This document shows positions 49,937-60,164 of a stretch of 64,000 bases of DNA, piece after piece. This DNA comes from Neptunomonas marina (GTDB lineage Bacteria > Pseudomonadota > Gammaproteobacteria > Pseudomonadales > Balneatricaceae). A model generated the notes under the pieces. The model saw only the letters and a list, made by a program, of their open reading frames with translations, had not been told where the DNA came from and did no database searches. The position numbers and the translations under genes were made by a program. The stretch is taken from assembly GCF_004005935.1 (NCBI RefSeq), contig NZ_SACQ01000005.1:124001-188000 (forward strand). The letters are read 5' to 3'. Numbering within the stretch: the stretch's first letter is position 1; every line of letters starts with the position of its first letter.

Positions 49937-51822
49937 CTTTTATTTTGGGGTTATCCCGGCCCGCTAAGCGTTTTGTTTCATTGGTTGCTGATATGGGGCT
50001 GCTGTCGATAGCCTTTTGGGGGGCTTATTGGGTGCGCTTGGATGCGGACACGCCAACAACGAGTACTGGGCATTGGTTGTTACTCGCCTTTCTCATCCCG
50101 CTGAGTTTAATGGTATTTATTCGCATCGGTCTTTATCGCGCGGTGCTGAGGTTTGTGAGCTTTCGTGTGCTCTGGACGGTAGGGCTAGGGGTTTTTCTAT
50201 CAACCTTCTTCCTGATGACCGCCAGCCTCTACTTTGCTGTACCGATGCCGCGCTCGATCCCTATTATCTATTTCGCGTTTGCGTTGATTTTAATTGGCGG
50301 CGTGCGCTTATTCTTCCGCATGATCTACCAGAACACCAAAGGTGATCGCATACCGGTGCTGATCTACGGTGCGGGCGCTTCGGGGCGGCAGTTGCACTTA
50401 GCGATCAATCAGGGAGCGGAGTACTTTCCCGTTGGGTATGTGGATGATGACTCGCGACTAGTAAAGTCATTTATTCAAGGCTTGGAAGTGTTTGCGCCGC
50501 AACGTATGGCTGAGCTGGTGGAGCGCCATCATGTGAAAAAGGTGCTACTGGCGCTGCCACGCATCAAAAAGAGTGAGCGTCATGCTATTTTGCGCAACCT
50601 AGAAACGCTCTCGTGCGAAGTTTTATCAATCCCTGATATGGGAGAGTTGATCAATGGCCGTGCAAAAATTGACGAGCTGAAAGAGGTGTCAGTGGAGGAT
50701 CTGCTGGGCCGAGATCCTGTTGCGCCGGTTGATCGTTTGATGCGCGCTAACATCACCGGTAAAACGGTATTGGTGACAGGCGCTGGCGGCTCGATTGGGT
50801 CGGAGTTGTGCCGCCAGATCGTCCGCCTTGGACCTAAGCGGTTGCTGTTATTTGATCTATCGGAGTACGCGCTTTACCAGGTTGATAAAGAGCTACGCGG
50901 ATTAGCGGAGCAGCGCCACAGTCTGGTTGAAATCGAGCCGGTACTTGGCTCGGTTTTATCGCGTAAACATTTGGCCCGCTTGATGAAGCAGCATGGTGTC
51001 GAGACGGTCTATCATGCCGCTGCCTACAAACACGTACCGCTGGTTGAGAGCAACGTCGTTGTTGGCGTTAAAAACAATGTACTGGGTACACTGCGCTGTG
51101 CCGAGGCGGCGATCGAAAGTGGAGTGGACAACTTTGTACTGATCTCCACTGATAAAGCGGTGCGCCCCACGAATGTGATGGGGGCTAGCAAGCGGTTCGC
51201 TGAGCTAATCTTACAAGCGCTAGCGCGTAAGCAAACGCAAACGCGTTTTGTGATGGTGCGCTTTGGTAACGTGTTGGGCTCTTCCGGGTCGGTGGTGCCG
51301 CTGTTTCGTCAGCAGATCAATGCAGGCGGGCCTGTAACCGTTACCCACGAAGAGGTTGTGCGATACTTTATGACGATTCCCGAGGCATCGCAGCTTGTGC
51401 TGCAAGCCGGAGCAATGGGTAAAGGTGGCGATGTCTTCGTACTCGATATGGGCAAGCCGGTGCGTATCATGGAGCTCGCTCATCGTATGATTCGCCTCAG
51501 CGGCCTGACTGTGCGGGATAACGACAACCCAGACGGGGATATTGCCATTGAGGTGATTGGGCTGCGTCCGGGTGAAAAGCTATACGAAGAGCTTTGGTTA
51601 GGTGAGCGGCTATCAGGCACCGAGCATGCACGTATTATGTCGGCTGATGAGCACTACTTAGAGTGGCCGCAGTTGTCCGTGCTGCTGGAGCGCTTAGAGA
51701 GCGCCTGCGAAGACGCAGATCAAGACGCTATCATGAAACTTTTTTTACAATCTGCACTCAGTTTTACGCCTTCTAACAAGGCGCACCAAGTAACTGGGCA
51801 GTTACATACCCTTGGCGCTTAA
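49930..51822 (+). CDS. WbpM/CapD-type membrane nucleoside-diphosphate-sugar 4,6-dehydratase
   Basis: Members convert UDP-GlcNAc to its 4-keto-6-deoxy form. The 630-residue protein has four N-terminal membrane helices (residues 1 to about 135), a first Rossmann-like domain ([16 protein letters not shown]) and a second catalytic one ([18 protein letters not shown], about residues 279-296). It also has [19 protein letters not shown] and [23 protein letters not shown] 49930 has a perfect AAGGAGG seven bases upstream, which settles the start; longer frames overlap the previous gene. Length matches WbpM (about 665). Confidence 0.92.
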   Translation: MLAFILGLSRPAKRFVSLVADMGLLSIAFWGAYWVRLDADTPTTSTGHWLLLAFLIPLSLMVFIRIGLYRAVLRFVSFRVLWTVGLGVFLSTFFLMTASLYFAVPMPRSIPIIYFAFALILIGGVRLFFRMIYQNTKGDRIPVLIYGAGASGRQLHLAINQGAEYFPVGYVDDDSRLVKSFIQGLEVFAPQRMAELVERHHVKKVLLALPRIKKSERHAILRNLETLSCEVLSIPDMGELINGRAKIDELKEVSVEDLLGRDPVAPVDRLMRANITGKTVLVTGAGGSIGSELCRQIVRLGPKRLLLFDLSEYALYQVDKELRGLAEQRHSLVEIEPVLGSVLSRKHLARLMKQHGVETVYHAAAYKHVPLVESNVVVGVKNNVLGTLRCAEAAIESGVDNFVLISTDKAVRPTNVMGASKRFAELILQALARKQTQTRFVMVRFGNVLGSSGSVVPLFRQQINAGGPVTVTHEEVVRYFMTIPEASQLVLQAGAMGKGGDVFVLDMGKPVRIMELAHRMIRLSGLTVRDNDNPDGDIAIEVIGLRPGEKLYEELWLGERLSGTEHARIMSADEHYLEWPQLSVLLERLESACEDADQDAIMKLFLQSALSFTPSNKAHQVTGQLHTLGA

Positions 51823-51853
51823 CGCCTTGGGTCGCTGTTTTGAAGAGAATAAT

Positions 51854-52945
51854 ATGGAAACGAAAACGTTCCTGGTAACAGGAGGGGCGGGGTTTATTGG
51901 CTCAGCGGTGGTACGTGAGCTGATTAACAATACGCAGCACCGGGTTGTGAATGTCGACAAGTTAACCTATGCCGGCAATCTAGAGTCACTGCAATCGATT
52001 AGCAGCAATGAGCGCTATAGCTTTGAACACCACGATATTTGCGATGCTCAAGCGATGGCGGAAGTTTTTGCGAAGCATCAGCCGGATATTGTTATGCATT
52101 TGGCGGCGGAGAGCCACGTAGATCGCTCGATTGATGGTCCAGGTGCTTTTATCCAAACTAATATTGTAGGTACTTATACGCTGCTTGATGTTGCGCGTAA
52201 TTACTGGAGCACCCTGCAAACGGAGCACGCCGAAAAGGCTGCAGCTTTCCGTTTCCACCATATATCCACAGATGAGGTGTATGGTGACTTGCCGGATGAT
52301 GGCAGCCTGTTCACCGAGATGACACCTTATGAGCCAAGTTCACCCTATTCTGCGAGTAAAGCGGGATCCGACCATCTGGTGCGAGCGTGGCTAAGAACAT
52401 TTGGGCTACCGACGCTAGTCACAAACTGCTCGAACAACTACGGCCCCTATCACTTCCCAGAGAAACTGATTCCGCTGGTCATTCTGAACTGTTTGGCTGG
52501 TAAGCCTTTGCCTATCTACGGCAACGGTACGCAAGTACGGGATTGGCTCTACGTCGAAGACCATGCGCGTGCGCTGATTTTGGTTGCCCAAAATGGCAAC
52601 GTTGGTGAGACCTATAATATCGGCGGCCACAATGAAAAGCAGAATATCGAAGTGGTACAGCAGATTTGCGATATTCTGGATGAGCTACGCCCGACAGAAC
52701 ACAACGCTTCACTCAATAGTGCAAGCTATCGTGATCTGATCACCTACGTATCAGACCGACCGGGACATGATCAGCGTTACGCGATCGATGCGAGCAAGAT
52801 CCAAGCGGATCTGGGTTGGCAGCCTGAGGAAACGTTCGAGTCTGGCATTCGCAAAACGGTGCAATGGTACCTAGATAACGAAAGCTGGTGGCGAAATGTC
52901 CAAGATGGTAGCTATCAAGGCGAGCGTTTGGGGCTGGGTCGATGA
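51854..52945 (+). CDS. rfbB: dTDP-glucose 4,6-dehydratase
   Basis: First committed enzyme after RfbA in dTDP-L-rhamnose synthesis. The 363-residue protein has the NAD motif [13 protein letters not shown], the catalytic Thr-Asp-Glu in [10 protein letters not shown] and Tyr-x-x-x-Lys in [25 protein letters not shown] follows, as in all RmlB. ATG 51854 is preceded by GAAGAG. It overlaps rfbD by ATGA. The four rml genes here stand in the order B-D-A-C. Confidence 0.97.
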   Translation: METKTFLVTGGAGFIGSAVVRELINNTQHRVVNVDKLTYAGNLESLQSISSNERYSFEHHDICDAQAMAEVFAKHQPDIVMHLAAESHVDRSIDGPGAFIQTNIVGTYTLLDVARNYWSTLQTEHAEKAAAFRFHHISTDEVYGDLPDDGSLFTEMTPYEPSSPYSASKAGSDHLVRAWLRTFGLPTLVTNCSNNYGPYHFPEKLIPLVILNCLAGKPLPIYGNGTQVRDWLYVEDHARALILVAQNGNVGETYNIGGHNEKQNIEVVQQICDILDELRPTEHNASLNSASYRDLITYVSDRPGHDQRYAIDASKIQADLGWQPEETFESGIRKTVQWYLDNESWWRNVQDGSYQGERLGLGR

Positions 52946-53835
52946 AGATACTACTCACCGGGAGCCGCGGTCAAGTCGGGTTCGAGCTGCAACGGACGCT
53001 TGCTCCGCTAGGTAAGGTGATCGCGCCGACTCGCGCCGCTTTAGATCTAGCTGATGCACAAGCGGTGGAGCAATGGCTTGAGCGCGAACAGCCGCAGTTA
53101 ATTGTTAACGCCGCGGCGTGGACGGCGGTTGATCTGGCTGAATCTGAAGAGGCCGCTGCACGGCGACTCAACGCAGAGCTACCTGCTCAGCTTGCGAGCT
53201 GGGCGGCACGCCATGATGCTCTGCTGGTGCATTTCTCCAGTGACTATGTTTATCCGGGTGACGGAAGCATCGCATGGCAAGAGTCCAGCCAACCGAAGCC
53301 TTTGTCTGTATATGGGCAAACGAAGCTGGCAGGTGATCTCGCTATCTTGGAGAGCGGCGCAAAGCACTTAATCTTCCGCACGAGTTGGGTTTACAGTGCG
53401 CGTGGCAACAACTTTATGAAGACGATGCTGCGTTTGGGTGGCGAGCGTGATGAACTACGCGTTGTTGCTGATCAGATTGGCGCGCCTACATCAGCGCGGC
53501 TGATTGCAAACGTCGCGACATTAGCTGCGTATCGGCGCTTACAGGCAGACGATATAGCCGATGGTGTTTATCATCTTTGCCCCCGTGGCGAGACCAGTTG
53601 GCAAGGCTTTGCTCAAGCGATTTTTACTCAAGCGGTGGCGCTTGGACACCGCTTAGCAATTACACCCGAACGGGTTCTATCAATTCCGACGGCAGAGTAT
53701 CCAACGCCAGCACAGCGCCCACTTAACTCACGTTTATCCTTGCAGTTAATTGAGGCAACATTAGGGGTTGAGCTGCCTGATTGGCAGGATGAGCTTAGTA
53801 CAACACTAGAAGAATTTTTGCAGTCTACACAATAG
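52942..53835 (+). CDS. rfbD: dTDP-4-dehydrorhamnose reductase
   Basis: Last step of dTDP-L-rhamnose synthesis, NADPH-dependent. The 297-residue protein has [13 protein letters not shown], the catalytic YGQTKLAGD and [10 protein letters not shown] motifs and [14 protein letters not shown]. It is coupled to rfbB by a four-base overlap and is followed by rfbA after 11 bases. Length matches E. coli RfbD (299). Confidence 0.96.
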   Translation: MKILLTGSRGQVGFELQRTLAPLGKVIAPTRAALDLADAQAVEQWLEREQPQLIVNAAAWTAVDLAESEEAAARRLNAELPAQLASWAARHDALLVHFSSDYVYPGDGSIAWQESSQPKPLSVYGQTKLAGDLAILESGAKHLIFRTSWVYSARGNNFMKTMLRLGGERDELRVVADQIGAPTSARLIANVATLAAYRRLQADDIADGVYHLCPRGETSWQGFAQAIFTQAVALGHRLAITPERVLSIPTAEYPTPAQRPLNSRLSLQLIEATLGVELPDWQDELSTTLEEFLQSTQ

Positions 53836-53846
53836 AGATATCCACT

Positions 53847-54725
53847 ATGGCACGTAAAGGCATTGTCCTCGCAGGAGGCTCTGGTACACGTTTGCACCCG
53901 ATTACACGGGGTGTTTCAAAGCAGCTGCTACCGATCTATGACAAACCGATGATCTTCTATCCGATTTCCGTGTTGATGTTGGCTGGGATTCGAGAAATTT
54001 TGATCATCTCCACACCAGAAGACCTACCTCAGTATCGACGCCTGTTGGGTGATGGTAGCGAGTTTGGTGTCAGTTTTACTTATGCAGAGCAACCATCTCC
54101 AGATGGGCTCGCACAGGCGTTTATCATCGGTGAGTCTTTTATCGGTAATGATCCGGTATGCCTTGTGCTTGGCGACAATATCTATCATGGGCAAGGTTTT
54201 TCTGAGCAGCTCAAGCGAGCAGGTGAAAACGAGTCTGGAGCGACGGTTTTCGGTTACCTTGTGCATGATCCAGAGCGCTTCGGTGTTGTTGAATTTGATG
54301 GACAAGGCCGAGCAGTATCCATTGAAGAGAAGCCTGAGCAGCCTAAATCGAACTACGCCGTAACAGGCCTCTATTTCTACGATAACGATGTGGTGGATAT
54401 TGCCAAAGCGGTCAAGCCTTCATGGCGTGGTGAGCTTGAAATCACCAGCGTCAACAATGCTTACCTAGAGCGTGGCGACTTGCGCGTTGAGCGCCTAGGG
54501 CGAGGCTTTGCATGGCTGGATACCGGCACTCACGATAGTTTGCTAGAAGCGTCTCAGTACGTGCAAACCATTGAACACCGCCAAGGACTTAAAGTCGCAT
54601 GCCTTGAAGAGATCGCTTGGAAGCAGGGATGGATCTCAGATGAGGAGCTTATCGCCAGCGGCGAACGGTTGAAAAAAACCAGCTACGGCACTTATCTTTT
54701 GCAATGCGTACAACATGGAAAATAG
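53847..54725 (+). CDS. rfbA: Glucose-1-phosphate thymidylyltransferase
   Basis: First step of dTDP-rhamnose synthesis, forming dTDP-glucose. The 292-residue protein has the nucleotide-binding signature [20 protein letters not shown], the Mg site [10 protein letters not shown], and [20 protein letters not shown]. All conserved catalytic residues are visible and length equals E. coli RfbA. Confidence 0.97.
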   Translation: MARKGIVLAGGSGTRLHPITRGVSKQLLPIYDKPMIFYPISVLMLAGIREILIISTPEDLPQYRRLLGDGSEFGVSFTYAEQPSPDGLAQAFIIGESFIGNDPVCLVLGDNIYHGQGFSEQLKRAGENESGATVFGYLVHDPERFGVVEFDGQGRAVSIEEKPEQPKSNYAVTGLYFYDNDVVDIAKAVKPSWRGELEITSVNNAYLERGDLRVERLGRGFAWLDTGTHDSLLEASQYVQTIEHRQGLKVACLEEIAWKQGWISDEELIASGERLKKTSYGTYLLQCVQHGK

Positions 54726-54734
54726 CACAACAAT

Positions 54735-55280
54735 ATGAAAGTTATTGAAACAACGCTGCCTGATGTTCTGATTCTTGAGCCGACCGTTTTCGGTGATGAG
54801 CGTGGCTTCTTTATGGAGAGTTTTAACCAGCAGCGCTTCAAAGAGTTAACGGGGCTTGAGCGGGACTTTGTTCAGGATAACCACTCTAAATCGGCCCATG
54901 GCGTATTGCGTGGCCTTCATTATCAGATTAAGCAGCCGCAAGGTAAGCTGGTGCGTGTGACCGCTGGCGAAGTATTAGATGTCGCTGTTGATATTCGCCG
55001 CTCATCGGAAACCTTTGGCCAATGGGTGGGGGTGCGCTTATCAGCGGATAACAAACGCCAACTCTGGGTGCCAGAGGGCTTCGCGCACGGCTTTGTGGTC
55101 TTATCTGAAAGTGCGGAATTTCTATACAAAACAACTGACTACTACGCGCCGGAGCACGAGCGCTCGATTCGCTGGGATGATCCAGAACTCGGTATCGACT
55201 GGCAGCTAGAGGGCGCGCCGTTAGTGTCAGCGAAAGATGCCGACGGCATACCGCTCGCAGAAGCGGAACTGTTTGATTAA
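54735..55280 (+). CDS. rfbC: dTDP-4-dehydrorhamnose 3,5-epimerase
   Basis: A 181-residue cupin epimerase of the RmlC family: DERGFFMESFNQQRF, the active-site His in VLRGLHYQIKQPQGKLVRV, and LWVPEGFAHGFVVLSE. It is the last of the four rhamnose genes, nine bases after rfbA, and has a terminator directly after the stop. Confidence 0.97.
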   Translation: MKVIETTLPDVLILEPTVFGDERGFFMESFNQQRFKELTGLERDFVQDNHSKSAHGVLRGLHYQIKQPQGKLVRVTAGEVLDVAVDIRRSSETFGQWVGVRLSADNKRQLWVPEGFAHGFVVLSESAEFLYKTTDYYAPEHERSIRWDDPELGIDWQLEGAPLVSAKDADGIPLAEAELFD

Positions 55281-55303
55281 GCGGCTTAGTGCCGCTTTTT
55301 CTT
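55279..55303 (+). terminator. Rho-independent terminator after rfbC
   Basis: AAGCGGC (55279-55285) pairs with GCCGCTT (55291-55297) over a 5-base loop, followed by a T-rich run. It closes the rml operon. Confidence 0.88.
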
Positions 55304-55426
55304 TCTTTAGTTCAGCTACAGTTGTGTCCTAGCAGGGTATAACGGCTATCACGCGCTACAATAGAGCGCAGAAATGGTTTCTGGACGATGGCTAGAGGTC
55401 ATCAAATAACTTAGAGGATGAGAAAT

Positions 55427-56830
55427 ATGATTCCGGTGGTTCTCTGCGGTGGGTCTGGAACGCGTCTATGGCCAATGTCGCGTGCACAATATCCTAAGCA
55501 GTTTTTGTCGTTGAATTCAGATAAAACAATGCTGCAAGAAACCATTGATCGTCTTGAGGGGATGCAGGAAGGGCTGGTGATCTGTAATGAAGAGCATCGC
55601 TTTTTAGTCGCAGAGCAGTTACGCCATACTGCTATCCAAGCGGATATTTTGCTTGAGCCTGTGGGGCGTAACACGGCTCCGGCAATTGCGTTAGCCGCAC
55701 TTCAACTCGAGGCGGCTGGCCGTGCATCGGAGCTCATGCTCGTTTTACCGGCAGATCATGTTTTTCAAAATACCCATGAGCTTAACCGAGTCGTTCAATT
55801 GGCGGCGCCTGTAGCGAATGATGGCCAGCTCGTCACTTTTGGTATTGTGCCGCATTACCCAGAAACAGGATTTGGTTACATCAAACGAGGCGGTGAGCTG
55901 GACGCTGACAGTGTTTATAAAGTCGCCCAGTTTGTTGAGAAGCCTGAGCTCGCAACGGCGCAAGCTTATGTAGACTCGGGTGAGTACTACTGGAATAGCG
56001 GCATGTTTCTCTTCCGTGTAGACCGCTACCTAGAGGAGTTAGCGAAGCATTCGCCGCAAATCTTAGCGAGCTGTCGTGAGGCGATGCAGGCAACACAAGC
56101 AGATCTTGATTTTATCCGGGTTGATACAGCAAGCTTCCAAAGCTGCCCGGACGACTCCATCGATTATGCCGTTATGGAAAAAACAGATGCTGCTGCCGTG
56201 ATTCCACTCGATGCAGGTTGGAGCGATGTAGGCAGTTGGTCTGCGCTTTGGGATCTAAAAGAGAAAGATGCTAACGGTAACGTGCTGACAGGCGACGTGC
56301 TAACTGAATCCACCAACAATACCTTGGTGGTCTCTCAGGAGCGTCTTGTGACGACACTGGGTATTGAAGACTTGATTATTGTTGATACCAAGGATGCCGT
56401 TCTTGTTGCCCATAAAGACCGTATCCAAGATGTGAAGAAACTGGTTGCTCAGATCAAAACGGCTGGGCGCAATGAGCATCAACAACACCGAGAGGTTTAT
56501 CGTCCTTGGGGCTGTTACGATACGATCGACCTTGGCGAACGTTACCAAGTAAAGCGTATTACTGTGAACCCGGGTGGGCGGTTATCGCTACAGATGCATC
56601 ACCACCGAGCGGAACATTGGATTGTTGTTTCTGGAACCGCAAAGGTGACCAATGGCGAGCGTGAGTTCTTGCTGCAAGAGAACGAATCAACCTATATTCC
56701 AGCAGGTGAAAAACACCGCTTGGAAAACCCTGGCAAGATCCCACTTGAGATGATCGAAGTTCAGTCTGGTACTTATCTGGGTGAGGATGACATCGTTCGC
56801 TTTGATGACAAGTACGGTAGAGCGGAATAG
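55427..56830 (+). CDS. manC: Mannose-1-phosphate guanylyltransferase/mannose-6-phosphate isomerase
   Basis: Bifunctional type II enzyme that makes GDP-mannose. The 467-residue protein has the pyrophosphorylase signature [21 protein letters not shown] at residues 5-25, the FVEKPE motif and [12 protein letters not shown]-terminal cupin isomerase domain has [25 protein letters not shown] at 55413-55417 is nine bases before ATG 55427 but directly abuts the ATG at 55418, so the downstream ATG is the start. It is separated from rfbC by a terminator and about 125 bases and is likely its own unit. No gmd or phosphomannomutase gene is seen here. Confidence 0.95.
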   Translation: MIPVVLCGGSGTRLWPMSRAQYPKQFLSLNSDKTMLQETIDRLEGMQEGLVICNEEHRFLVAEQLRHTAIQADILLEPVGRNTAPAIALAALQLEAAGRASELMLVLPADHVFQNTHELNRVVQLAAPVANDGQLVTFGIVPHYPETGFGYIKRGGELDADSVYKVAQFVEKPELATAQAYVDSGEYYWNSGMFLFRVDRYLEELAKHSPQILASCREAMQATQADLDFIRVDTASFQSCPDDSIDYAVMEKTDAAAVIPLDAGWSDVGSWSALWDLKEKDANGNVLTGDVLTESTNNTLVVSQERLVTTLGIEDLIIVDTKDAVLVAHKDRIQDVKKLVAQIKTAGRNEHQQHREVYRPWGCYDTIDLGERYQVKRITVNPGGRLSLQMHHHRAEHWIVVSGTAKVTNGEREFLLQENESTYIPAGEKHRLENPGKIPLEMIEVQSGTYLGEDDIVRFDDKYGRAE

Positions 56831-56851
56831 GGAAGTCGCTTTTCGAAAACT

Positions 56852-56877
56852 GGGCAGCTAATTCTAGGCTGTCCTTT
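56852..56877 (+). terminator. Possible terminator after manC
   Basis: GGGCAGCT (56852-56859) pairs with GGCTGTCC (56867-56874, two G-T pairs) over a 7-base loop. Only three T residues follow, so termination strength is uncertain. Confidence 0.5.
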
Positions 56878-57195
56878 AATACCCCACCATAGAGTATCTC
56901 AGCGAGATGTAGTGGCAATTTGTTAGCACGCCACAGATAAGCTGAGGTCTTTAAAGCCTCATTCCTGTCTCCACATAGCATTTGGCCAAATCTTATTTGG
57001 GGGCTGCCACGCAGAGGTGTTACTTCCGAGCTCTGGTTTACTGCTGTGTTGCTAGATAGAGTGTTCGAAAACCCAGAGAGTACAATTTTAAGGTGCTAAA
57101 CGTGACTCCGTGATGGCGCTACTCTTTGCTTTCTCCGTTGGTCCTGTGAATCTTTTGCTACACTGAGCATATTCTCCTAGCTCGAGGTTCCGCAA
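56878..57195. other. Intergenic region between manC and the binding-protein gene
   Basis: About 320 bases with no credible gene. A minus-strand open frame (56559-56981) runs into it from within manC, but it has no ribosome-binding site and no recognisable protein pattern. I see no IS ends or tRNA. The 3' part should carry the promoter of the next gene. The stretch could be decayed sequence at the end of the polysaccharide locus. Confidence 0.6.
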
Positions 57196-57951
57196 ATGAA
57201 AGCAAACTTCAGATATTTAGGGAATCTTGCTACTGGATTAGCGTTATTTACCTCTGCTGCTCACGTCAAAGCTGTCGAATATGTCATTGGCACAGACCCT
57301 TGGCCGCCCTTTACCATAATGGACGAGGGTGAATACCGTGGTATTGATGTTGATATTGCTAATGAGCTTCAGCGTCGTCTACCTGATATCTCCTTCCGCT
57401 TTCAACGCATCCCCTGGGTGCGTGCTTTGCGCTATATGGAGCAAGGCAAAATAGATGCGATTACAGGACTGGCGAAGACTGACGAGCGCGCAGAATACAT
57501 CCGATATACCAGCCCTCCTTATTACTCTGAGTGCTCAAGCGTGTTTTACGTTCGTAAAGAGAGTGGCATTCAGGTTTCAAGTTACGAAGATCTGTACCGT
57601 TATAAAGTTGGCTATGTTTTGAACTCAGCGTATTTTGAACGGTTTGATAAAGACGATAAGCTGCGTAAACACAGTGTGAGCGATGAAGATCAGCTACTGG
57701 ATATGCTCATACATGGCCGAATCGATACGATTATCGGTACTAACTGTCAGATCCAATACCACATAAAGATCAAAGGAGCACTTGATCAGGTAGAGGAAGC
57801 GAACTGGGGGCCAAAAAATAATGTGGATCTTTATTTTGGTCTATCTAAGCGTTCAGCAATTGTTGCTGAACAGCATCGCTTAAACGCGGCAATTAAGTCA
57901 CTTAAAGATGAAGGTGTTATCGAAAAGATCGTAAAGCAGTATTTTGAGTAA
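57196..57951 (+). CDS. Periplasmic solute-binding protein, family 3 (polar amino acid type)
   Basis: A 251-residue exported protein with a signal peptide ending near residue 26 (SAAHVKA) and the SBP family 3 pattern: VIGTDPWPPFTIMDEGEYRGIDVDIANEL, then GKIDAITGLAKTDERAEYIRYTSPPYY and the C-terminal LNAAIKSLKDEGVIEKIVKQYF. No ABC permease or ATPase is adjacent, so it either serves a transporter encoded elsewhere or acts as a sensor-type binding protein. It has its own upstream space and ends 68 bases before the convergent tRNA gene. Ligand unknown. Confidence 0.88.
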   Translation: MKANFRYLGNLATGLALFTSAAHVKAVEYVIGTDPWPPFTIMDEGEYRGIDVDIANELQRRLPDISFRFQRIPWVRALRYMEQGKIDAITGLAKTDERAEYIRYTSPPYYSECSSVFYVRKESGIQVSSYEDLYRYKVGYVLNSAYFERFDKDDKLRKHSVSDEDQLLDMLIHGRIDTIIGTNCQIQYHIKIKGALDQVEEANWGPKNNVDLYFGLSKRSAIVAEQHRLNAAIKSLKDEGVIEKIVKQYFE

Positions 57952-58019
57952 CGGCTTGTAACAACAAATATCTTGGTGTGAGAAGTAATTTGGGTGTAGC
58001 GAGTGACAGATAATGAGAT

Positions 58020-58096
58020 TGGTGGGCCCACCAGGACTTGAACCTGGGACCAACGGATTATGAGTCCGCTGCTCTGACCAACTGAGCTATAGGCCC
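58020..58096 (-). tRNA. tRNA-Ile (CAU anticodon, lysidine type)
   Basis: A 77-base tRNA with encoded CCA. The acceptor stem starts GGGCCTA and ends TGGGCCCACCA, the D arm is AGCTCAGTTGGTCAGAGC, and the T arm has GGTTCAAGTCC. The anticodon CAT lies at 58060-58062 (complement). CAT could mean Met, but the body resembles the minor tRNA-Ile2 (ileX type), whose C34 becomes lysidine and which reads AUA. The position beside rpoD also fits tRNA-Ile2 in pseudomonads. Elongator tRNA-Met is the alternative. Confidence 0.88.
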
Positions 58097-58105
58097 GATA
58101 AAGAG

Positions 58106-58138
58106 GCGCCAATAATACAGAGAATCAATTATTGGCGC
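58106..58138 (-). terminator. Inverted repeat between rpoD and the tRNA gene
   Basis: A perfect 10-base inverted repeat (GCGCCAATAA at 58106-58115 and its complement at 58129-58138, loop of 13 bases) lies just after the rpoD stop. On the minus strand it is followed by CTCTTTA, a weak T run, so it may be a terminator or a 3'-end protecting hairpin. It ends about ten bases before the tRNA. Confidence 0.55.
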
Positions 58139-58163
58139 AATACTTTGATATCAATGGAGATTT

Positions 58164-59999
58164 CTACTCGTCCAAGAAACTGCGTAGATGGTCTGAACGG
58201 CTTGGGTGGCGCAGCTTACGTAACGCTTTTGCTTCGATCTGACGAATACGCTCACGTGTAACGTCAAACTGTTTACCCACCTCTTCAAGCGTGTGGTCAG
58301 TGTTCATGTCGATACCAAAGCGCATACGTAGTACTTTCGCTTCACGCGCTGTTAGGCCCGCAAGGACTTCACGTGTTGCTTCACACAAGCCTTCACCGGT
58401 GGCTGAATCTACCGGTGACGTGTGGTTAACGTCTTCGATAAAGTCACCTAGGCTCGAATCTTCATCATCACCAATCGGCGTTTCCATCGAGATCGGCTCT
58501 TTTGCTATCTTCAGCACCTTGCGGATCTTGTCCTCAGGCATATCCATGCGCTCTGCCAGCTCTTCTGGCAGCGGCTCACGACCCATTTCCTGAAGCATTT
58601 GGCGTGAAATACGGTTGAGCTTATTGATCGTTTCGATCATGTGTACCGGGATACGGATCGTGCGTGCTTGGTCAGCAATTGAGCGAGTAATAGCCTGACG
58701 AATCCACCATGTGGCATAGGTGGAGAATTTGTAACCGCGGCGGTACTCGAACTTATCAACGGCTTTCATCAGACCGATGTTACCCTCTTGGATAAGATCC
58801 AAGAACTGTAAGCCTCGGTTGGTATACTTTTTCGCGATAGAGATTACCAAACGCAAGTTGGCTTCAACCATCTCTTTCTTCGCACGACGAGCACGAGCTT
58901 CACCGATAGATAGGCGGCGATTAACTTCTTTGATATCGGACAGCTCAATTTGAGCCTCTTCTTCCAATGCTAAGAGTTTACGCTGCGCACGCTCTAGATC
59001 AGGAAGGTTGCGTTTAATCGCACTCGCATAGCTTTGATCAGAGTTCGCTAGCGTTTTGAACCAGTCAGGATTTGTCTCGTTGCCTGGGAACTCTTTGATG
59101 AACATACCGCGCGGTACTTTAGCGCGTTGTACGCAGATACGCATGATCGTACGTTCTTGCTGGCGTGCACGTGCGATAAAGTCGCGTACGCGCTCAACGA
59201 GAGTATCGTAAAAACGAGGCGATAGCTTAATCGGCGCAAAAGCTGTTGCAAGATCTTGCATTGCGCTATCAAATTCTTTGCTTGCACGACCATGCTTTTC
59301 AGTCGCTTCGTAAACAGCGAGTAGGTGAGTACGAATTTCGGTAAAGCGTAGGCGTGCTTCCTCTGGATCAGGACCGCGTTCGCCGTCTTCAGAGTCGTCA
59401 TCTTCATCGCTTTCATCATCAGAGTCTTCGTCGTCCAGCTCTTCTTCGATCTTTTCTTCGACAGCTGGCGCTGGCACAACCGCTTCATCGGGATCGATAT
59501 AGCCACTGAAGATGTCGCTTAAACGGCCCTCTTCTTGCAACGTAGCGGCATAGGCTTCGAGGATGATCTCGACGGATCCTGGGAAGTTAGCCAAGGCAGC
59601 CATAACTTCACGGATGCCTTCTTCGATACGCTTAGCGATCTCGATTTCGCCTTCGCGCGTGAGTAGCTCAACTGTACCCATTTCGCGCATGTACATACGC
59701 ACAGGATCTGTTGTTCGGCCAGCATCTGATTCAACGGCAGCTAGTGCTGCAACGGCTTCATCGTCTGCTTCATCCGCAGAGTCGCCCTCTGTCATTAGCA
59801 GTGTTTCGGCATCAGGTGCTTCTTCAGATACGTTGATGCCCATGTCGTTGATCATGCGAATGATATCTTCGACCTGATCTGGATCGGCGATATCCTCTGG
59901 AAGGTGATCGTTCACTTCAGCGTAAGTGAGATAACCTTGTTCCTTACCGCGGGCGATCAGTTCTTTAAGACGGGATTGCTGCTGAGAGGTATCTGACAT
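58164..59999 (-). CDS. rpoD: RNA polymerase primary sigma factor RpoD (sigma-70)
   Basis: The housekeeping sigma factor. From the ATG ending at 59999 (AGGA six bases upstream) the protein has 611 residues; longer starts are excluded by the leader. Region 1.1 is at the N-terminus ([21 protein letters not shown]), followed by an acidic non-conserved insert ([20 protein letters not shown]). Region 2 has [25 protein letters not shown] and the -10 binding segment [19 protein letters not shown]. Region 3 has [12 protein letters not shown]. Region 4 has the -35-binding helix [27 protein letters not shown]. It is last in the rpsU-yqeY-dnaG-rpoD operon. Confidence 0.98.
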   Translation of the reverse strand: MSDTSQQQSRLKELIARGKEQGYLTYAEVNDHLPEDIADPDQVEDIIRMINDMGINVSEEAPDAETLLMTEGDSADEADDEAVAALAAVESDAGRTTDPVRMYMREMGTVELLTREGEIEIAKRIEEGIREVMAALANFPGSVEIILEAYAATLQEEGRLSDIFSGYIDPDEAVVPAPAVEEKIEEELDDEDSDDESDEDDDSEDGERGPDPEEARLRFTEIRTHLLAVYEATEKHGRASKEFDSAMQDLATAFAPIKLSPRFYDTLVERVRDFIARARQQERTIMRICVQRAKVPRGMFIKEFPGNETNPDWFKTLANSDQSYASAIKRNLPDLERAQRKLLALEEEAQIELSDIKEVNRRLSIGEARARRAKKEMVEANLRLVISIAKKYTNRGLQFLDLIQEGNIGLMKAVDKFEYRRGYKFSTYATWWIRQAITRSIADQARTIRIPVHMIETINKLNRISRQMLQEMGREPLPEELAERMDMPEDKIRKVLKIAKEPISMETPIGDDEDSSLGDFIEDVNHTSPVDSATGEGLCEATREVLAGLTAREAKVLRMRFGIDMNTDHTLEEVGKQFDVTRERIRQIEAKALRKLRHPSRSDHLRSFLDE

Positions 60000-60045
60000 G
60001 GACGTCCTACGAAGATGCGATTGTGACAACAAAAAAGTGAGCGCG

Positions 60046-60053
60046 ATATTATA
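60046..60053 (-). promoter_or_regulatory. Possible internal -10 element upstream of rpoD
   Basis: In the 165-base dnaG-rpoD spacer the minus strand has TATAAT (complement of 60048-60053), but no good -35 at 16-18 bases. An internal rpoD promoter is expected from E. coli; this is a candidate only. Confidence 0.3.
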
Positions 60054-60164
60054 ACGTCGACCACTTACCAAAGCCAGTATAAAAAAATTCGTACAGGCAC
60101 TGTTAACATTAGACCATAATCCCTGTTTTTGGGGATGGGCATGGAATAATTCAAGGTTTTTTGA

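Noticed and set aside
56559-56981. Minus-strand open frame at the end of manC, suspected gene remnant
   Set aside because: Most of it is antisense to manC, with no ribosome-binding site; I recognise no transposase or other family.
57831-58112. Minus-strand open frame running through the tRNA gene
   Set aside because: It overlaps the tRNA and the binding-protein gene; coding is implausible.
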